In this document: positions 1 through 8,362 of the stretch, piece by piece | Numbering within the stretch: the stretch's first letter is position 1 | Layout: each line of letters starts with the position of its first letter | Assembly: GCF_003997935.1 (NCBI RefSeq) | Contig: NZ_RZQL01000011.1 | Span: 1-56,905 of the forward strand | Direction of reading: 5' to 3' | Origin: Mesorhizobium sp. M7A.F.Ca.US.006.01.1.1 | Lineage (GTDB): Bacteria; Pseudomonadota; Alphaproteobacteria; Rhizobiales; Rhizobiaceae | Length of the DNA stretch: 56,905 nt | Notes under the pieces: generated by a model | The model's database searches: none | Seen by the model: the letters and a program-made list of their open reading frames with translations, nothing else | Told to the model about the DNA's origin: nothing | Made by a program: the position numbers and the translations under genes

Positions 1-448
1 GCGGCACGATCAGCGCCACCCAGGTGTTGGCGAGCTTGAAGTCGCGCGCCACCATGATGAATTGCGGGATCAGCACGACCGCATAAGGCAGCGTGATGGT
101 GCCCAGGATGATGGCGACGACCACGCCCTTGCCGAAGAACTGGTAGCGGGCCAGCGCCCAGCCGGCCATCGACGTCAGCAGCACCGACAGGATGGTGTAC
201 GTCACCGCCACCGAGACCGAAATACCGATGGCGCCGACGAAGTTCGTATCACGCTGCAGATTGTTGAAATTGTCGATGAAATTGCCGTGCGGCAAAAGCT
301 CGATGCCGGGGCTGAAGATGCCGTTATCCGGCATGGTCGAGAACACCACCATCATCCACAGCGGAAACAGCCAGATCAGTGCCAGCGGCGTCAGTAACAG
401 ATGCAGAGCGATGCTGCGTCCCAGTCTGGCGGAGGAGCGCGAACTCAT
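1..448 (-). CDS. Sugar ABC transporter permease, MalG/LacG type (3' end missing)
   Basis: This is the second inner-membrane permease of a CUT1-type carbohydrate importer. The 149 codons present begin with a basic cytoplasmic stretch (MSSRSSARLGRS) and a first membrane helix (LLLTPLALIWLFPLWMMVVF), followed by a periplasmic segment and two more helices (about residues 75-100 and 108-130). The reading frame runs off the left edge, so the EAA loop that contacts the ATPase is not visible. The ATG at 448 overlaps the stop codon of the upstream permease gene (ATGA), showing translational coupling. Gene order binding protein, permease 1, permease 2 is standard; an ATPase or sugar-processing enzymes would be expected beyond the edge. 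The sugar cannot be named. Confidence 0.85.
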   Translation of the reverse strand, partial: MSSRSSARLGRSIALHLLLTPLALIWLFPLWMMVVFSTMPDNGIFSPGIELLPHGNFIDNFNNLQRDTNFVGAIGISVSVAVTYTILSVLLTSMAGWALARYQFFGKGVVVAIILGTITLPYAVVLIPQFIMVARDFKLANTWVALIVP

Positions 449-1305
449 TTCGGTTCCCTCGTCAGCCACAGCTGCGCCAGCGTGATGGCAATCGCCAGCC
501 CGGCCATGGTGTAGGCGACGGCCGACGCATAGCCGAAATTGAGCGACCGAAAACCCTGGCGGTACAACAGCAGGCCAAGCGTCTCCGTGCCGCCTCCTGG
601 CCCGCCGCGCTCGGTGATCAGGAAGGGCTCGGTGAACAGCTGCATGGTGCCGATGATCGACAGCACGAGGCAAAATACGATGACCGGCTTCAAGAGCGGC
701 AGGGTGATGTGGAAGAACTGCTTGAGTTTGCTGACGCGGTCGAGCGTCGCCGCCTCGTAGACGTCTTCGGGAATGGACTGCATGCCGGCGAGCAGGATGA
801 TGGCGTTGTAACCTGCCCAGCGCCAGGTCACCGCGATCATGATCAGCGCCATCGCCGGCGTGACGTTGGAAAACCAGTCGATCTTGGGCAGGCCGATGCT
901 GTTCAGGAGCTTGTTGATGATGCCGAAATCGAGGTTGAACATCAGCCGGAACACCGCCGAATAGGCAACCTCGCCGACCACCACCGGGGCGAAGAAGGCA
1001 AAGCGGTAGAGGCCGCGCGCCTTCAAGAGCGGCGAGTTCAAAAGCACCGCCATGACGAGCGCCAGCGAGATCATCACCGGCACCTGGATGACAAGGATGA
1101 GCAGCGTGTTCTTCAGGGCATTGAAGAAGGCCGGATCGCCGATCAACCGGCCCCAGTTGAAGCCGGGCGCGAACCGCCACGGCACGGTGCGCGTCGCCTG
1201 GAAGGAGATCATGAAGGAGCTGATGATCGGCCACACCCAGAAGATCGCGAAGATCAGCAGATAGGGCGTGAGGAAGCGATAGGCCGTGGCGTTGCGATTG
1301 CGCAT
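445..1305 (-). CDS. Sugar ABC transporter permease, UgpA/LacF/MalF type
   Basis: 286 residues, typical for the first permease of a CUT1 sugar importer. It has six predicted membrane helices: near residues 12-33, about 75-100, 108-128, 155-175, 205-225 and 260-280. An EAA-type motif (IPEDVYEAATLDRVSKLKQF, about residues 178-197) is the coupling loop that docks on the ATPase. The ATG at 1305 follows a strong GGAGG site. The gene lies 105 bp after the binding-protein gene and overlaps the next permease by 4 bp. Membrane topology and the EAA loop make the family certain; the substrate is unknown. Confidence 0.92.
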   Translation of the reverse strand: MRNRNATAYRFLTPYLLIFAIFWVWPIISSFMISFQATRTVPWRFAPGFNWGRLIGDPAFFNALKNTLLILVIQVPVMISLALVMAVLLNSPLLKARGLYRFAFFAPVVVGEVAYSAVFRLMFNLDFGIINKLLNSIGLPKIDWFSNVTPAMALIMIAVTWRWAGYNAIILLAGMQSIPEDVYEAATLDRVSKLKQFFHITLPLLKPVIVFCLVLSIIGTMQLFTEPFLITERGGPGGGTETLGLLLYRQGFRSLNFGYASAVAYTMAGLAIAITLAQLWLTREPK

Positions 1306-1410
1306 TTTTGCCTCCTTCCCGCGTCCAAGGGGTGGCGCGCCCTGAAACGCCCGGCGCGTTCGGGAATGGTCCCAAGCGGCATCATGCCCCCCAGGACCAT
1401 CTCGTCCAGA

Positions 1411-2682
1411 TCAAGATTTGACGGGCAGTCCGGTCGCCGCCGCGATCTGGCTTGCGGCATCGTCGAGTGCCGCCTTGGCGTCCGGATAGCCGCCGGCCAG
1501 ATACTTGGTCTGCACGGCGCGGACGATGATTTCGGCGTCACTCTGGAACTGCGTGCCGCGGCTCGGAACAACTTTCGGCAAGGTGCCGAGAATGTCCTTC
1601 CACACCGCCTGGCCACCCCAGTAAGGCAGGCCTTGCGCGACATAGGGATCGTCGAGCGCCGAGATCAGGGACGGCACCAGGCCGAACTCCTTCAGCATCG
1701 TGATCTGGCCTTCATTGGTTCCGAGCGTGTATTTCAGATAGGCATAGGCAGCCTCCTTGTTCTTGGAAGCCGAGGTGATGGCCAGCGAGGACCCGCCGAG
1801 ATTGGCGGCGCGCGGCCCATTGGCGGTGAGGCTCGGCATCAGATAGACGCCCCATTTGCCGTTTTCGCCGGCAGATTCGGTGCGAATGGTGCCCTCATAC
1901 CAGCCGCCATAGATCTGGGTGGCGACGGTGCCGGCGGTGTTGTTGGTGATCTTGGTGCCCCAGTCGGCCGACGAGATGATGCCGGCGTCCTTCATCTCCT
2001 TGACCTTGGTCATGGCATCGACGCATTTGGGCTGGTTGACCGTGATCGTTTGTCCGTCCTCGGAGAAATAGGCGCAGCCCTGTTCGTTGGAGATCATGCG
2101 GAAGAATTCCGAGTCGCCGTTGAAATCGGCATTGGTCATCGAGACGCCTGGGTTGGCGGCCTGGATCTTCTTGCCGACGGCGATGAAATCATCCCAGGTC
2201 TTGATCGAAGCCGGATCGACGCCGGCCTTTTCGTAGAAGTCGCGGCGATAAAAAGCGGCCACCGGGCCGGAATCCCACGGCATCGCGTAGGCCTTGTCGC
2301 CCACTTCCAGCTCGGTGCGTTTGAAATCGGGGAATTTCGCCTGATCCTCGGCGGTGTAGCCCAGCGTATGCAGGTCGACGAAGCAGTCGGGGAACTGGCT
2401 CCAGTAATTCTCGGCCTCACCGTTCTCGACGGTGACGATGTCGGGCAGGCCTACGCCGCCGGCCGCGCAGCCGGCGATCGACTTGTCGTAAGTCGGCTGG
2501 TTGCCGAGATCCTGGACCGTGACCTTGACGTCGGGAAATTGCTTGTTGAAGCCGGCAATGGTCGCCTTCAGCGATGAAGCCGCGACATTCCAGCTCCAGA
2601 TGGTGATTTCGCCGGATTGCGCGAAGGCCGGGGCTGAGCCCAGGGCAAGCGCGAGCGCGGCGCAGGTCATTGTGATGCGCAT
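1411..2682 (-). CDS. Extracellular solute-binding protein of a sugar ABC transporter (family 1)
   Basis: 423 residues, the periplasmic receptor of the CUT1 importer encoded downstream. A Sec signal peptide (MRITMTCAALALALGSAPAFAQ) would be cleaved after AFA. The mature chain begins with the family-1 signature of a beta-strand followed by a WSW segment (GEITIWSWN). Aromatic residues such as WDSGPVAAFYRRDFYEKAG around residue 130 are typical of sugar-contact and lobe-1 regions. The ATG at 2682 has a GGGAGG site 7 bases upstream. It is the first gene of a minus-strand operon diverging from the AraC regulator at 2789, which probably controls it. The ligand cannot be deduced from sequence alone. 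Confidence 0.9.
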   Translation of the reverse strand: MRITMTCAALALALGSAPAFAQSGEITIWSWNVAASSLKATIAGFNKQFPDVKVTVQDLGNQPTYDKSIAGCAAGGVGLPDIVTVENGEAENYWSQFPDCFVDLHTLGYTAEDQAKFPDFKRTELEVGDKAYAMPWDSGPVAAFYRRDFYEKAGVDPASIKTWDDFIAVGKKIQAANPGVSMTNADFNGDSEFFRMISNEQGCAYFSEDGQTITVNQPKCVDAMTKVKEMKDAGIISSADWGTKITNNTAGTVATQIYGGWYEGTIRTESAGENGKWGVYLMPSLTANGPRAANLGGSSLAITSASKNKEAAYAYLKYTLGTNEGQITMLKEFGLVPSLISALDDPYVAQGLPYWGGQAVWKDILGTLPKVVPSRGTQFQSDAEIIVRAVQTKYLAGGYPDAKAALDDAASQIAAATGLPVKS

Positions 2683-2708
2683 TGAAATCCTCCCATTTCA
2701 TTTGCTCT

Positions 2709-2719
2709 CTCACTGTGAG
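2709..2719. promoter_or_regulatory. Small dyad between the sugar ABC operon and the araC-type gene
   Basis: CTCAC-T-GTGAG is an 11-bp dyad in the short divergent intergenic region. It sits where a shared operator for the AraC-type regulator or another repressor could lie. The match is short and could be chance; assignment is inference. Confidence 0.25.
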
Positions 2720-2788
2720 CGTGGCTAGACTATTCAGTGGGCAAGGCCTGTCGCCGTCAAAGGGAATGTGAAATTGGCGGAAAGTAAG

Positions 2789-3661
2789 ATGCCTGAACGG
2801 CCGTTCTACCAGCCTGGGGCCAGCAGTGTGGAAGGCCTGCCGCTGCTCCTGCAGATGTTTCACACCAATCCGTTGGTGATGCTCAAGCCGCATTGGCACG
2901 CCCAGGTCGAGGTTAATTTCATCGTGCGCGGCAGCGTGCATTACCGCATGAACGATCACGAAATTTCGCTTTCGGCCGGCGAGATGTGCCTGTTCTGGGG
3001 TGGCCTGCCGCACCAGATGGACGATTTGTCCGACGACGCCATCTATGCCGGAGCGCATCTGCCGCTGGTGCATTTCTTCCGGCTGCACCTGCCCACGGAT
3101 ATAAGGCACCGGCTGATGACAGGCGCAACACTGGTGACATCAGCCACCGACCAGTCCGACAACCATAATTTCGAGCGCTGGAACCGCTACGCCCGGTCCG
3201 GCGACCAGGCCAAGGCCGAACATGCCGTCAACGAATTGCTGCTGCGGCTGGAGCGGGTGCGGTTCGAGCCTTACCAACTGGTATCCGCAACTCCGACCGA
3301 CCAGGAAACAGGCAGCCCCTTCGACCAGCAATCGTCGCGCAATGTCGGACGCATGTGCGATTTCATCGCCGAAAACTTCCTCTACGACATCGATTGCGTG
3401 AACATCGCGGCGGCCGCCGACATCCATCCCAAATATGCCATGAGCCTGTTCAAGAAATCCACCGGCATGACACTCAACGAGTATGTGAACCTGTTGCGGT
3501 TGAGCTATGCGCAGGCGCTTTTGATGCATCAGGACGCCAATGTGCTGCGCGTCGCCATGGATTCGGGCTTCGGCTCGCTCAGCGCCTTCAACAAGTCGTT
3601 CCGCAAGCTCGCCGGCATGTCGCCTTCCGATTTTCGCCGCGGCGTGACCGGCGTCAGATAG
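2789..3661 (+). CDS. AraC-family transcriptional regulator
   Basis: 290 residues from the ATG at 2789; a GTG at 2768 in the same frame would add seven residues (VKLAESK), and a GGCGGAAAG site favours the ATG. The N-terminal half is a cupin-like effector domain: the run around HWHAQVEVNFIVRGSVHYRM and the later LPHQMDD are the usual beta-barrel features of sugar-sensing AraC proteins. The C-terminal 100 residues hold the two helix-turn-helix units (VNIAAAADIHPKYAMSLFKKS and VLRVAMDSGFGSLSAFNKSF) ending in the conserved GMSPSDFRR segment. It diverges from the adjacent sugar ABC operon and is its likely activator. This assignment rests on neighbourhood; no binding site was confirmed. Confidence 0.9.
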   Translation: MPERPFYQPGASSVEGLPLLLQMFHTNPLVMLKPHWHAQVEVNFIVRGSVHYRMNDHEISLSAGEMCLFWGGLPHQMDDLSDDAIYAGAHLPLVHFFRLHLPTDIRHRLMTGATLVTSATDQSDNHNFERWNRYARSGDQAKAEHAVNELLLRLERVRFEPYQLVSATPTDQETGSPFDQQSSRNVGRMCDFIAENFLYDIDCVNIAAAADIHPKYAMSLFKKSTGMTLNEYVNLLRLSYAQALLMHQDANVLRVAMDSGFGSLSAFNKSFRKLAGMSPSDFRRGVTGVR

Positions 3662-3881
3662 ATGGCGGCGACCTGTGGCGCGTCTGGCGCCGCGAAGCAT
3701 TGTGCGCCGCGATTGTCGGCTGAAAGACATGTCACGGCGTTTCAGCCTGCAATAAGGACGCGGACAAGGGTGACGAGGGCCGGATCGTGCCATGGCGTGC
3801 GCGATTCCAGCCTGCAAGCAGCATGGAAACCGGGGCACCGCACGGCATCGCTTTTCCTGCCTGAAATCGCCACCTAGGCGC
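3662..3881. other. Intergenic stretch without a recognisable gene
   Basis: Between the AraC gene and the tRNA-Phe promoter there is about 220 bp with only short, unsupported reading frames on both strands. I see no strong hairpin and no repeat shared with other parts of the window. Confidence 0.5.
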
Positions 3882-3909
3882 TGGACAGGCCGAATTCCCG
3901 TGCTATAAC
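3882..3909 (+). promoter_or_regulatory. Putative promoter of tRNA-Phe
   Basis: TGGACA at 3882-3887 and TATAAC at 3904-3909 are separated by 16 bases, a good sigma-70 spacing. Transcription would start near 3916, about 65 bases before the mature tRNA. Prediction only. Confidence 0.5.
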
Positions 3910-3982
3910 CCACGCGCTTTCAAGGGGCGCCCCACAGCGCCTCGATGAATTCCGGTCAACGCGTTTTCGTTTGCCGGAACAG

Positions 3983-4058
<76 letters not shown>

Positions 4059-4213
4059 TTCTCCCAAGGTCCGTTCTGGACACACCACGTCGCGCTGCCG
4101 CCTGCATCGCCAAGTGGAATCACTTTGCGCACATTAGCCCGCCGGCGGATTTAATTTGCTTGGCCGCCCCTCAACCCTAGGGCAAACTGCCTGCCGGGGC
4201 TGCAGGAGGTGAA

Positions 4214-4654
4214 ATGAGAGCACGCGCAGCAACGCTTGGGGATCTGGAGGATGTCTTTCGCGGTCTGTCCAAGCGGATGTCGGACGAATACGTCGCTGCC
4301 GGCAAGGACAGCAAGATCGCCTACGACAATCTGATGATGAATTTGAAGGAAGGCCGCGCGCACGCGCTTGTCGAGGGCGACAAGGCCGTGGCGATCATCG
4401 CCTGGCATGAGAACAGCGACGCCGCCGACACGCTGTTCGCCGCACGGGAGGACTTCTTCCGTGCCACGACCGTTCGCTTCTGCAAGCGGCATATCAGGCA
4501 CATCCAGGCGCTCGCCGGCAACCTCGCCATCCACTCGCGCAGCTGGCTGCAGGGGCCGGACGTCGCAAGATGGTTTGGCGTCATCGGCTATGTCGAGCGC
4601 GGCCGGGAGAACGGCGCCACTTTGTTCGAGCTGCCGCCGGCTCGCATCGGCTAG
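4214..4654 (+). CDS. Hypothetical protein, possibly GNAT-acetyltransferase-like
   Basis: 146 residues, preceded by GGAGGTGAA just before the ATG at 4214. It begins MRARAATLGDLEDVFRGLS, a pattern common at the start of GNAT proteins (a first strand, then a helix used in substrate recognition). It ends with WFGVIGYVERGRENGATLFELP, which resembles the last strands of GNAT-like folds. The classical acetyl-CoA pyrophosphate-binding motif (Q/RxxGxG/A) is not obvious, and the region RFCKRHIRHIQALAGNLAIHSRSWL could replace it. Similar short proteins occur in phages and rhizobia as putative acetyltransferases, but the function here is not established. It appears to be monocistronic. Confidence 0.6.
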   Translation: MRARAATLGDLEDVFRGLSKRMSDEYVAAGKDSKIAYDNLMMNLKEGRAHALVEGDKAVAIIAWHENSDAADTLFAAREDFFRATTVRFCKRHIRHIQALAGNLAIHSRSWLQGPDVARWFGVIGYVERGRENGATLFELPPARIG

Positions 4655-4703
4655 GGAACCTTGGGCTGGTGAAGATCCCTTGCCGGAAACACCGCCACCC
4701 CCT

Positions 4704-4758
4704 CGCCATCGCCCGTACAGGTTCGTCGATGCGGGTCACCTTCTTCGGCTCCAGGCGC
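4704..4758 (-). pseudogene. Degraded fragment resembling the 3' part of the neighbouring esterase gene
   Basis: The 55 bases 4704-4758 align without gaps to 5545-5599 inside the esterase gene with about 41 identities by eye. Read on the minus strand, they give RLEPKKVTRIDEPVRAMAR against RLQQKKVTRTHEFARAMAQ in the intact protein. Similarity fades on both sides, and no open frame with a catalytic motif surrounds it. The simplest reading is a remnant of a tandem duplication of the esterase 3' end. A short unrelated ORF (to 4856) overlaps it, but I do not consider it a gene. Confidence 0.5.
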
Positions 4759-4881
4759 CCTTGCTCGGCGGCCTTTTGAACGGCCTTGGCAAGCGGCTTG
4801 CGCCGAGCGCCGATTGGCGGGATGTTATGGGAGGGCAACCGGGGGCAAACCGGCACGCTGAGACAGATATGGCTGCTGGAA

Positions 4882-5370
4882 ATGTCACGAGCTTGCTTCG
4901 CCTTTCTTGCCTTTGTTGCCTTGATGAAGCCGGTAGAGGCAGGCGAGTGGACGTCTCATCTGCTTGACCGGCCAAGCCTGGCAACCGCCTATTTTCGCCA
5001 AGCGGATCTTGTGACTGCATACGCGACCGCAATGGCGCGCTTCCGTCTGCAGCTCGCGGGGCGAGCCGGCGAAAACAACCTTGCGGTTGCTCTCGAACCA
5101 CTGCTTTTGCGGGCGGAATTCCGTGCGCGGACATGGCGCTCGGCGGACGGCAGCCTGTTGCAAGGCTTCGCCGGCAAGGGCGGCTTCCGGCTGACTATCG
5201 GGAACTGCCTGGCGCGCATCTGCGCTGCCAGCGAATGCAGCGATGCCGGTTGGCCGGTTTACGCCTGCAGCGACGGAGGCAAGCGCAAGATGTCCGTCAC
5301 AGATTTTGTGACGGCAAACTTCGGCGGCGTCTCCTACCGCCGATTGAGCGCCTCCCCCTTACAGGAATGA
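4882..5370 (+). CDS. Putative secreted protein of unknown function
   Basis: 162 residues from the ATG at 4882, chosen because it gives a signal-peptide-like N-terminus (MSRACFAFLAFVALMKPVEAGEW, cleavage after VEA); the open frame extends upstream to 4786 without such a feature. The mature part has an Arg/Ala/Leu-rich segment (residues 40-110), then a C-terminal region with cysteines in NCLARICAASEC and VYACSDGG that could form disulphides in the periplasm. I recognise no family. Long antisense frames overlap it, so its coding status is moderate. No operon partner on the plus strand. Confidence 0.5.
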   Translation: MSRACFAFLAFVALMKPVEAGEWTSHLLDRPSLATAYFRQADLVTAYATAMARFRLQLAGRAGENNLAVALEPLLLRAEFRARTWRSADGSLLQGFAGKGGFRLTIGNCLARICAASECSDAGWPVYACSDGGKRKMSVTDFVTANFGGVSYRRLSASPLQE

Positions 5371-5403
5371 CAGCGCGAGGCGCCGACCGCCTTGCTGCGG
5401 CGT

Positions 5404-6288
5404 TCAGCAAAGGGCGGTATCCTTCCGCACCGCAAACGCAGCCTGCACCGCGCGATTGACCGTCACCGGCAGGATCGACATGTGGTTCTCGCCGGCGTGC
5501 AGCTCGAAGCGCGCACGCACGCCCGGGAGAGCATCAAGACGCTGCGCCATCGCCCGCGCGAATTCATGGGTGCGTGTCACCTTCTTCTGTTGCAGGCGCT
5601 TTTCCTCGTCCTCGGCGCCAATCTGGAACGGCGCCAGCTTCTCGGTTTCGTACTCGCCGGCCGACAGGATCATGGTCGCCACCAAACCATCGGGAATGGC
5701 GGCCTCGAAGGTTTCGAGGAAGCGGTCGATGGCCTGCTCTTCCCAATAGATGGCGGGGCTCGCCGCGATCCAGGTCTGGAAGGAAGAAGGCCGCGTGAAC
5801 AGGGCGTAGAGCGCGAATAGGCCACCGAAAGAATGGCCGTAAAGCGCCTGGCGGCTTGTGTCGATCGTAACCCGACTGGCGACCCACGGCTTCAGCTCGT
5901 CCTCGATGAAGGCAAGGAACGCCCCTGCGCCACCGGTCCGGACCTCGGGCGTGCCCTCGTAGAAGGGCGGATAGGTCTTGCCCGGCGGGGGGCCGAGATC
6001 CCATGAGCGGCGCAGCGGATCGTAGCCGCCGTCGATGGGATAGCCGATGGCGACGATGACGCCCCAGCCGACATTGGTGCCCGTGGGATAGAAGGCCTGC
6101 GCGCGCATGGCGTCGACCGCCGTGCCGATGACGGCGTTGCCGTCGGTCATGTAGAGGACCGGCCAGCCGGCTTCGGGCACCGGCCCTGACGGCACGTGCA
6201 GGAATATCCGCCAGGGCGCGCCGCCATGCACCGGGACAAGATCGTGGACCGTGGTGTCGGCGATCAGGGCGGGCGTCGACTTCGACAT
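5404..6288 (-). CDS. Alpha/beta-hydrolase esterase, IroE/Fes-like (putative siderophore esterase)
   Basis: 294 residues from the ATG at 6288, which has GGAG upstream; a TTG at 6306 would add MPVEIS. The protein fits the esterase-D/IroE group: WPVLYMTDGNAVI near residue 40, the nucleophile elbow YGHSFGG with Ser153, and a late GENHMS with His269. Such enzymes cleave ester bonds of tri-catecholate siderophores or related acyl esters, releasing iron. It is the last gene of an fhuD-fhuB-esterase operon (22 bp after fhuB), supporting intracellular or periplasmic processing of an imported ferric siderophore. No signal peptide is evident. The exact siderophore is unknown. A decayed copy of its 3' part lies at 4704-4758. 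Confidence 0.8.
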   Translation of the reverse strand: MSKSTPALIADTTVHDLVPVHGGAPWRIFLHVPSGPVPEAGWPVLYMTDGNAVIGTAVDAMRAQAFYPTGTNVGWGVIVAIGYPIDGGYDPLRRSWDLGPPPGKTYPPFYEGTPEVRTGGAGAFLAFIEDELKPWVASRVTIDTSRQALYGHSFGGLFALYALFTRPSSFQTWIAASPAIYWEEQAIDRFLETFEAAIPDGLVATMILSAGEYETEKLAPFQIGAEDEEKRLQQKKVTRTHEFARAMAQRLDALPGVRARFELHAGENHMSILPVTVNRAVQAAFAVRKDTALC

Positions 6289-6310
6289 CGATATCTCCAC
6301 AGGCAAAAGG

Positions 6311-8362
6311 TCAGCGGCGGCGCAGCAGCCACATCAGCACCGGGCCGCCGATGAGCGTGGCGACGAGACCGGCCGGGATCTGGCGCGGGAAGATGGCGGT
6401 GCGGCCCACCCAGTCGGCGGCGACCATGATCAGCGCGCCGGCGAGCACCGCGCCAACGGCCTGCGGCAGCGCACGGGAGAGGCCAAGGCGACGGGCAAGG
6501 TGCGGCGCCATCAGGCCGATGAAGGTCAGCGGACCGACGATCAGCGTCGAGGCTGCGGTGAGTGCCGCGACCACCAGCAGCACGAAAAGCCGCGTCCTCT
6601 TCAGGTCAATGCCCAGGCCTTGAACGGCGGCCGAGCCGAGCGGCAGGATATCGAGCCAGCGCATGAAGAGAGGCGCGAGCGCGAAGAGGCAGACGGCGAT
6701 GCCGCCGGTCAGCAGGGCAGCGCCGGCATCGACGCCGTAGGTCGAGCCGGTCAGCCAGTTGAGCAGCAGCATGGCACGCGGATCGCCGGTGGCAGTGAGC
6801 ACCAGGATCAGCGCGTCGAACAAGGCCGTCAGGGCAACGCCGGCAAGCAGCAGCCGCTCCGGCGCATAGGCGGCACGGCGGCCGATCGCCAGCGTCACCA
6901 GCAAAGCGGCGAAGGCGCCGATGGTCGCCGCCGCCGTCTGAACCGGGCGTCCGGCATCGGAGAGCGCAAACAGCGCCACCATCATGCCAAGCGCGGCGCC
7001 GGCGCTGATGCCCAGAATTTCAGGGCTGGCCATCGGATTGCCGGTCAGCCGCTGCATCATCAGCCCGGCGAGCGCCAGCATCGCGCCGGCACTCAGCGCG
7101 GCAAGCACGCGAGGCCACCGCCACGACAGCAGTGGCTGAAGCTCGTCGCCGAGAGCGAAGGTCCAGCCATGCGGGCCCGGCCCATAGAGCAAGGCCAGCC
7201 CCAGCAGCAAAAGCAGAGCCACGCTGATCGCCGCCAGCATAAGGCCGGGCCGGCTTGCGCGCGGCAGGCGCGCGGCCATCAAGGTCGGGGCTTCCGAGCC
7301 AAGAGCAAGGCGCGGCAGCAGCCAGAGCAGCAGCGGCGCGCCGAGAAGTGCCGTGATCGCTCCGGTCGGCAGCAGGTCGCCTTGCGGCCCGGTGGCGATC
7401 TGCACGGCCTGGTCGGCAGCCCACAACAGCGCCCCGCCGATCAGCGGCGCCATCACCAGTTGCTGGCCGAGCCGCCGGGCACCGCCGATGCGCGCGAGCG
7501 TCGCCGCGGCCAGGCCGACGAAACCGATGACGCCGACAGCGGCAACGACAAAGGCAATCAGCGCGACTGCGGCCGCCAGTCCGGCGAAGCGATAGGCGCC
7601 GAGCGGCACGCCAAGGCTGCGCGCGCCTTCATCGTCGAGGCCAAGCAAGGTCAGGGGCCGCACCATGAGGAAGATCGCCAGCGCAGCAGTGCCGATGCGT
7701 GGCAAAAGCCACAGCGTCGTCGACCAGTCCTGCTGGCCGAGCGAACCGGCGCCCCAGACGAACAGGCTGGCCAGCCATTCATGCCGCAACACAATGAGCG
7801 CGGCCCCGATGGCGCCGGCATAAAGGCTGACCACAAGCCCCGCCAGCACGACCGAAAGCGGCGACAGGCCCTTGTGCCAGGAGAGAGCGAAGACGGCGGC
7901 AAGGGCCATGAATGCGCCAGCCAGCGCCACCCATTCGCGGCCGAAGGCAAGCAGGGAAGGCGACAGAAGCGTCGCCAGTGCCAGCGCCAGATAGGCACCG
8001 GCCGAGACGCCCACCGTTTCGGGCGAGGCAAGCGGGTTGCGTAGAACCTGTTGCAGGACGGTGCCGGCAAGCCCGAGCGCCGCACCGCACAGAAGACTGA
8101 CGGCAAGCCTGGGCAGGAAGGCGTAGTGGATGAGAACCTGCCGCATGTCATCGATGTCGGGGGCGGCGAGCGATTGGAGCCAGAGCGTCGATGGCAGCTG
8201 CACGGTGAGGTTCGAGACGGTTGCCGCTGACGCTGCCGCGAGCAGCACCGCGCAAAGCAGGATCGCGCCTACCGGCTGATTGCTGAAAAAGCTCCACGCG
8301 GAGGCCCGGCCGGCAGATGCATGCTTTCCCCCTTGGGCAATGGCCGCAGCATCCTCAGCCAC
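6311..8362 (-). CDS. fhuB: Iron-siderophore ABC transporter permease, FhuB type (duplicated FecCD)
   Basis: 683 residues, about twice the length of a single BtuC/FecCD permease, as in FhuB. Two homologous halves are visible: GAALGLAGTVLQQVLRNPLASPETVGVSAGA in the first and GAMLALAGLMMQRLTGNPMASPEILGISAGA in the second, each followed by multiple membrane helices and a FVGLAAATLAR / FIGLMAPHLAR segment. Together they form the whole transmembrane channel for ferric hydroxamate-type siderophores. Translation begins at a GTG (8362) that overlaps the end of fhuD by 8 bases. The partner ATPase FhuC is not encoded beside it, so it must come from elsewhere. The preceding intergenic iron box implies iron control. 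Confidence 0.93.
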   Translation of the reverse strand: MAEDAAAIAQGGKHASAGRASAWSFFSNQPVGAILLCAVLLAAASAATVSNLTVQLPSTLWLQSLAAPDIDDMRQVLIHYAFLPRLAVSLLCGAALGLAGTVLQQVLRNPLASPETVGVSAGAYLALALATLLSPSLLAFGREWVALAGAFMALAAVFALSWHKGLSPLSVVLAGLVVSLYAGAIGAALIVLRHEWLASLFVWGAGSLGQQDWSTTLWLLPRIGTAALAIFLMVRPLTLLGLDDEGARSLGVPLGAYRFAGLAAAVALIAFVVAAVGVIGFVGLAAATLARIGGARRLGQQLVMAPLIGGALLWAADQAVQIATGPQGDLLPTGAITALLGAPLLLWLLPRLALGSEAPTLMAARLPRASRPGLMLAAISVALLLLLGLALLYGPGPHGWTFALGDELQPLLSWRWPRVLAALSAGAMLALAGLMMQRLTGNPMASPEILGISAGAALGMMVALFALSDAGRPVQTAAATIGAFAALLVTLAIGRRAAYAPERLLLAGVALTALFDALILVLTATGDPRAMLLLNWLTGSTYGVDAGAALLTGGIAVCLFALAPLFMRWLDILPLGSAAVQGLGIDLKRTRLFVLLVVAALTAASTLIVGPLTFIGLMAPHLARRLGLSRALPQAVGAVLAGALIMVAADWVGRTAIFPRQIPAGLVATLIGGPVLMWLLRRR

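Noticed and set aside
379..2577. 732-codon open frame antisense to the sugar permease and binding protein genes
   Set aside because: Arg/Asp/Gly/His-rich composition without domains; it mirrors GC-rich codon bias of the real genes on the other strand, which have clear motifs and ribosome sites.
4581..4856. 91-codon minus-strand frame containing the esterase-like fragment
   Set aside because: No ribosome site, no catalytic residues, overlaps the end of the 4214-4654 gene; better explained as a decayed fragment.
6251..8044. 597-codon open frame antisense to fhuB
   Set aside because: Gln/Arg/Ala-rich shadow; the fhuB frame shows duplicated FecCD motifs and membrane helices.
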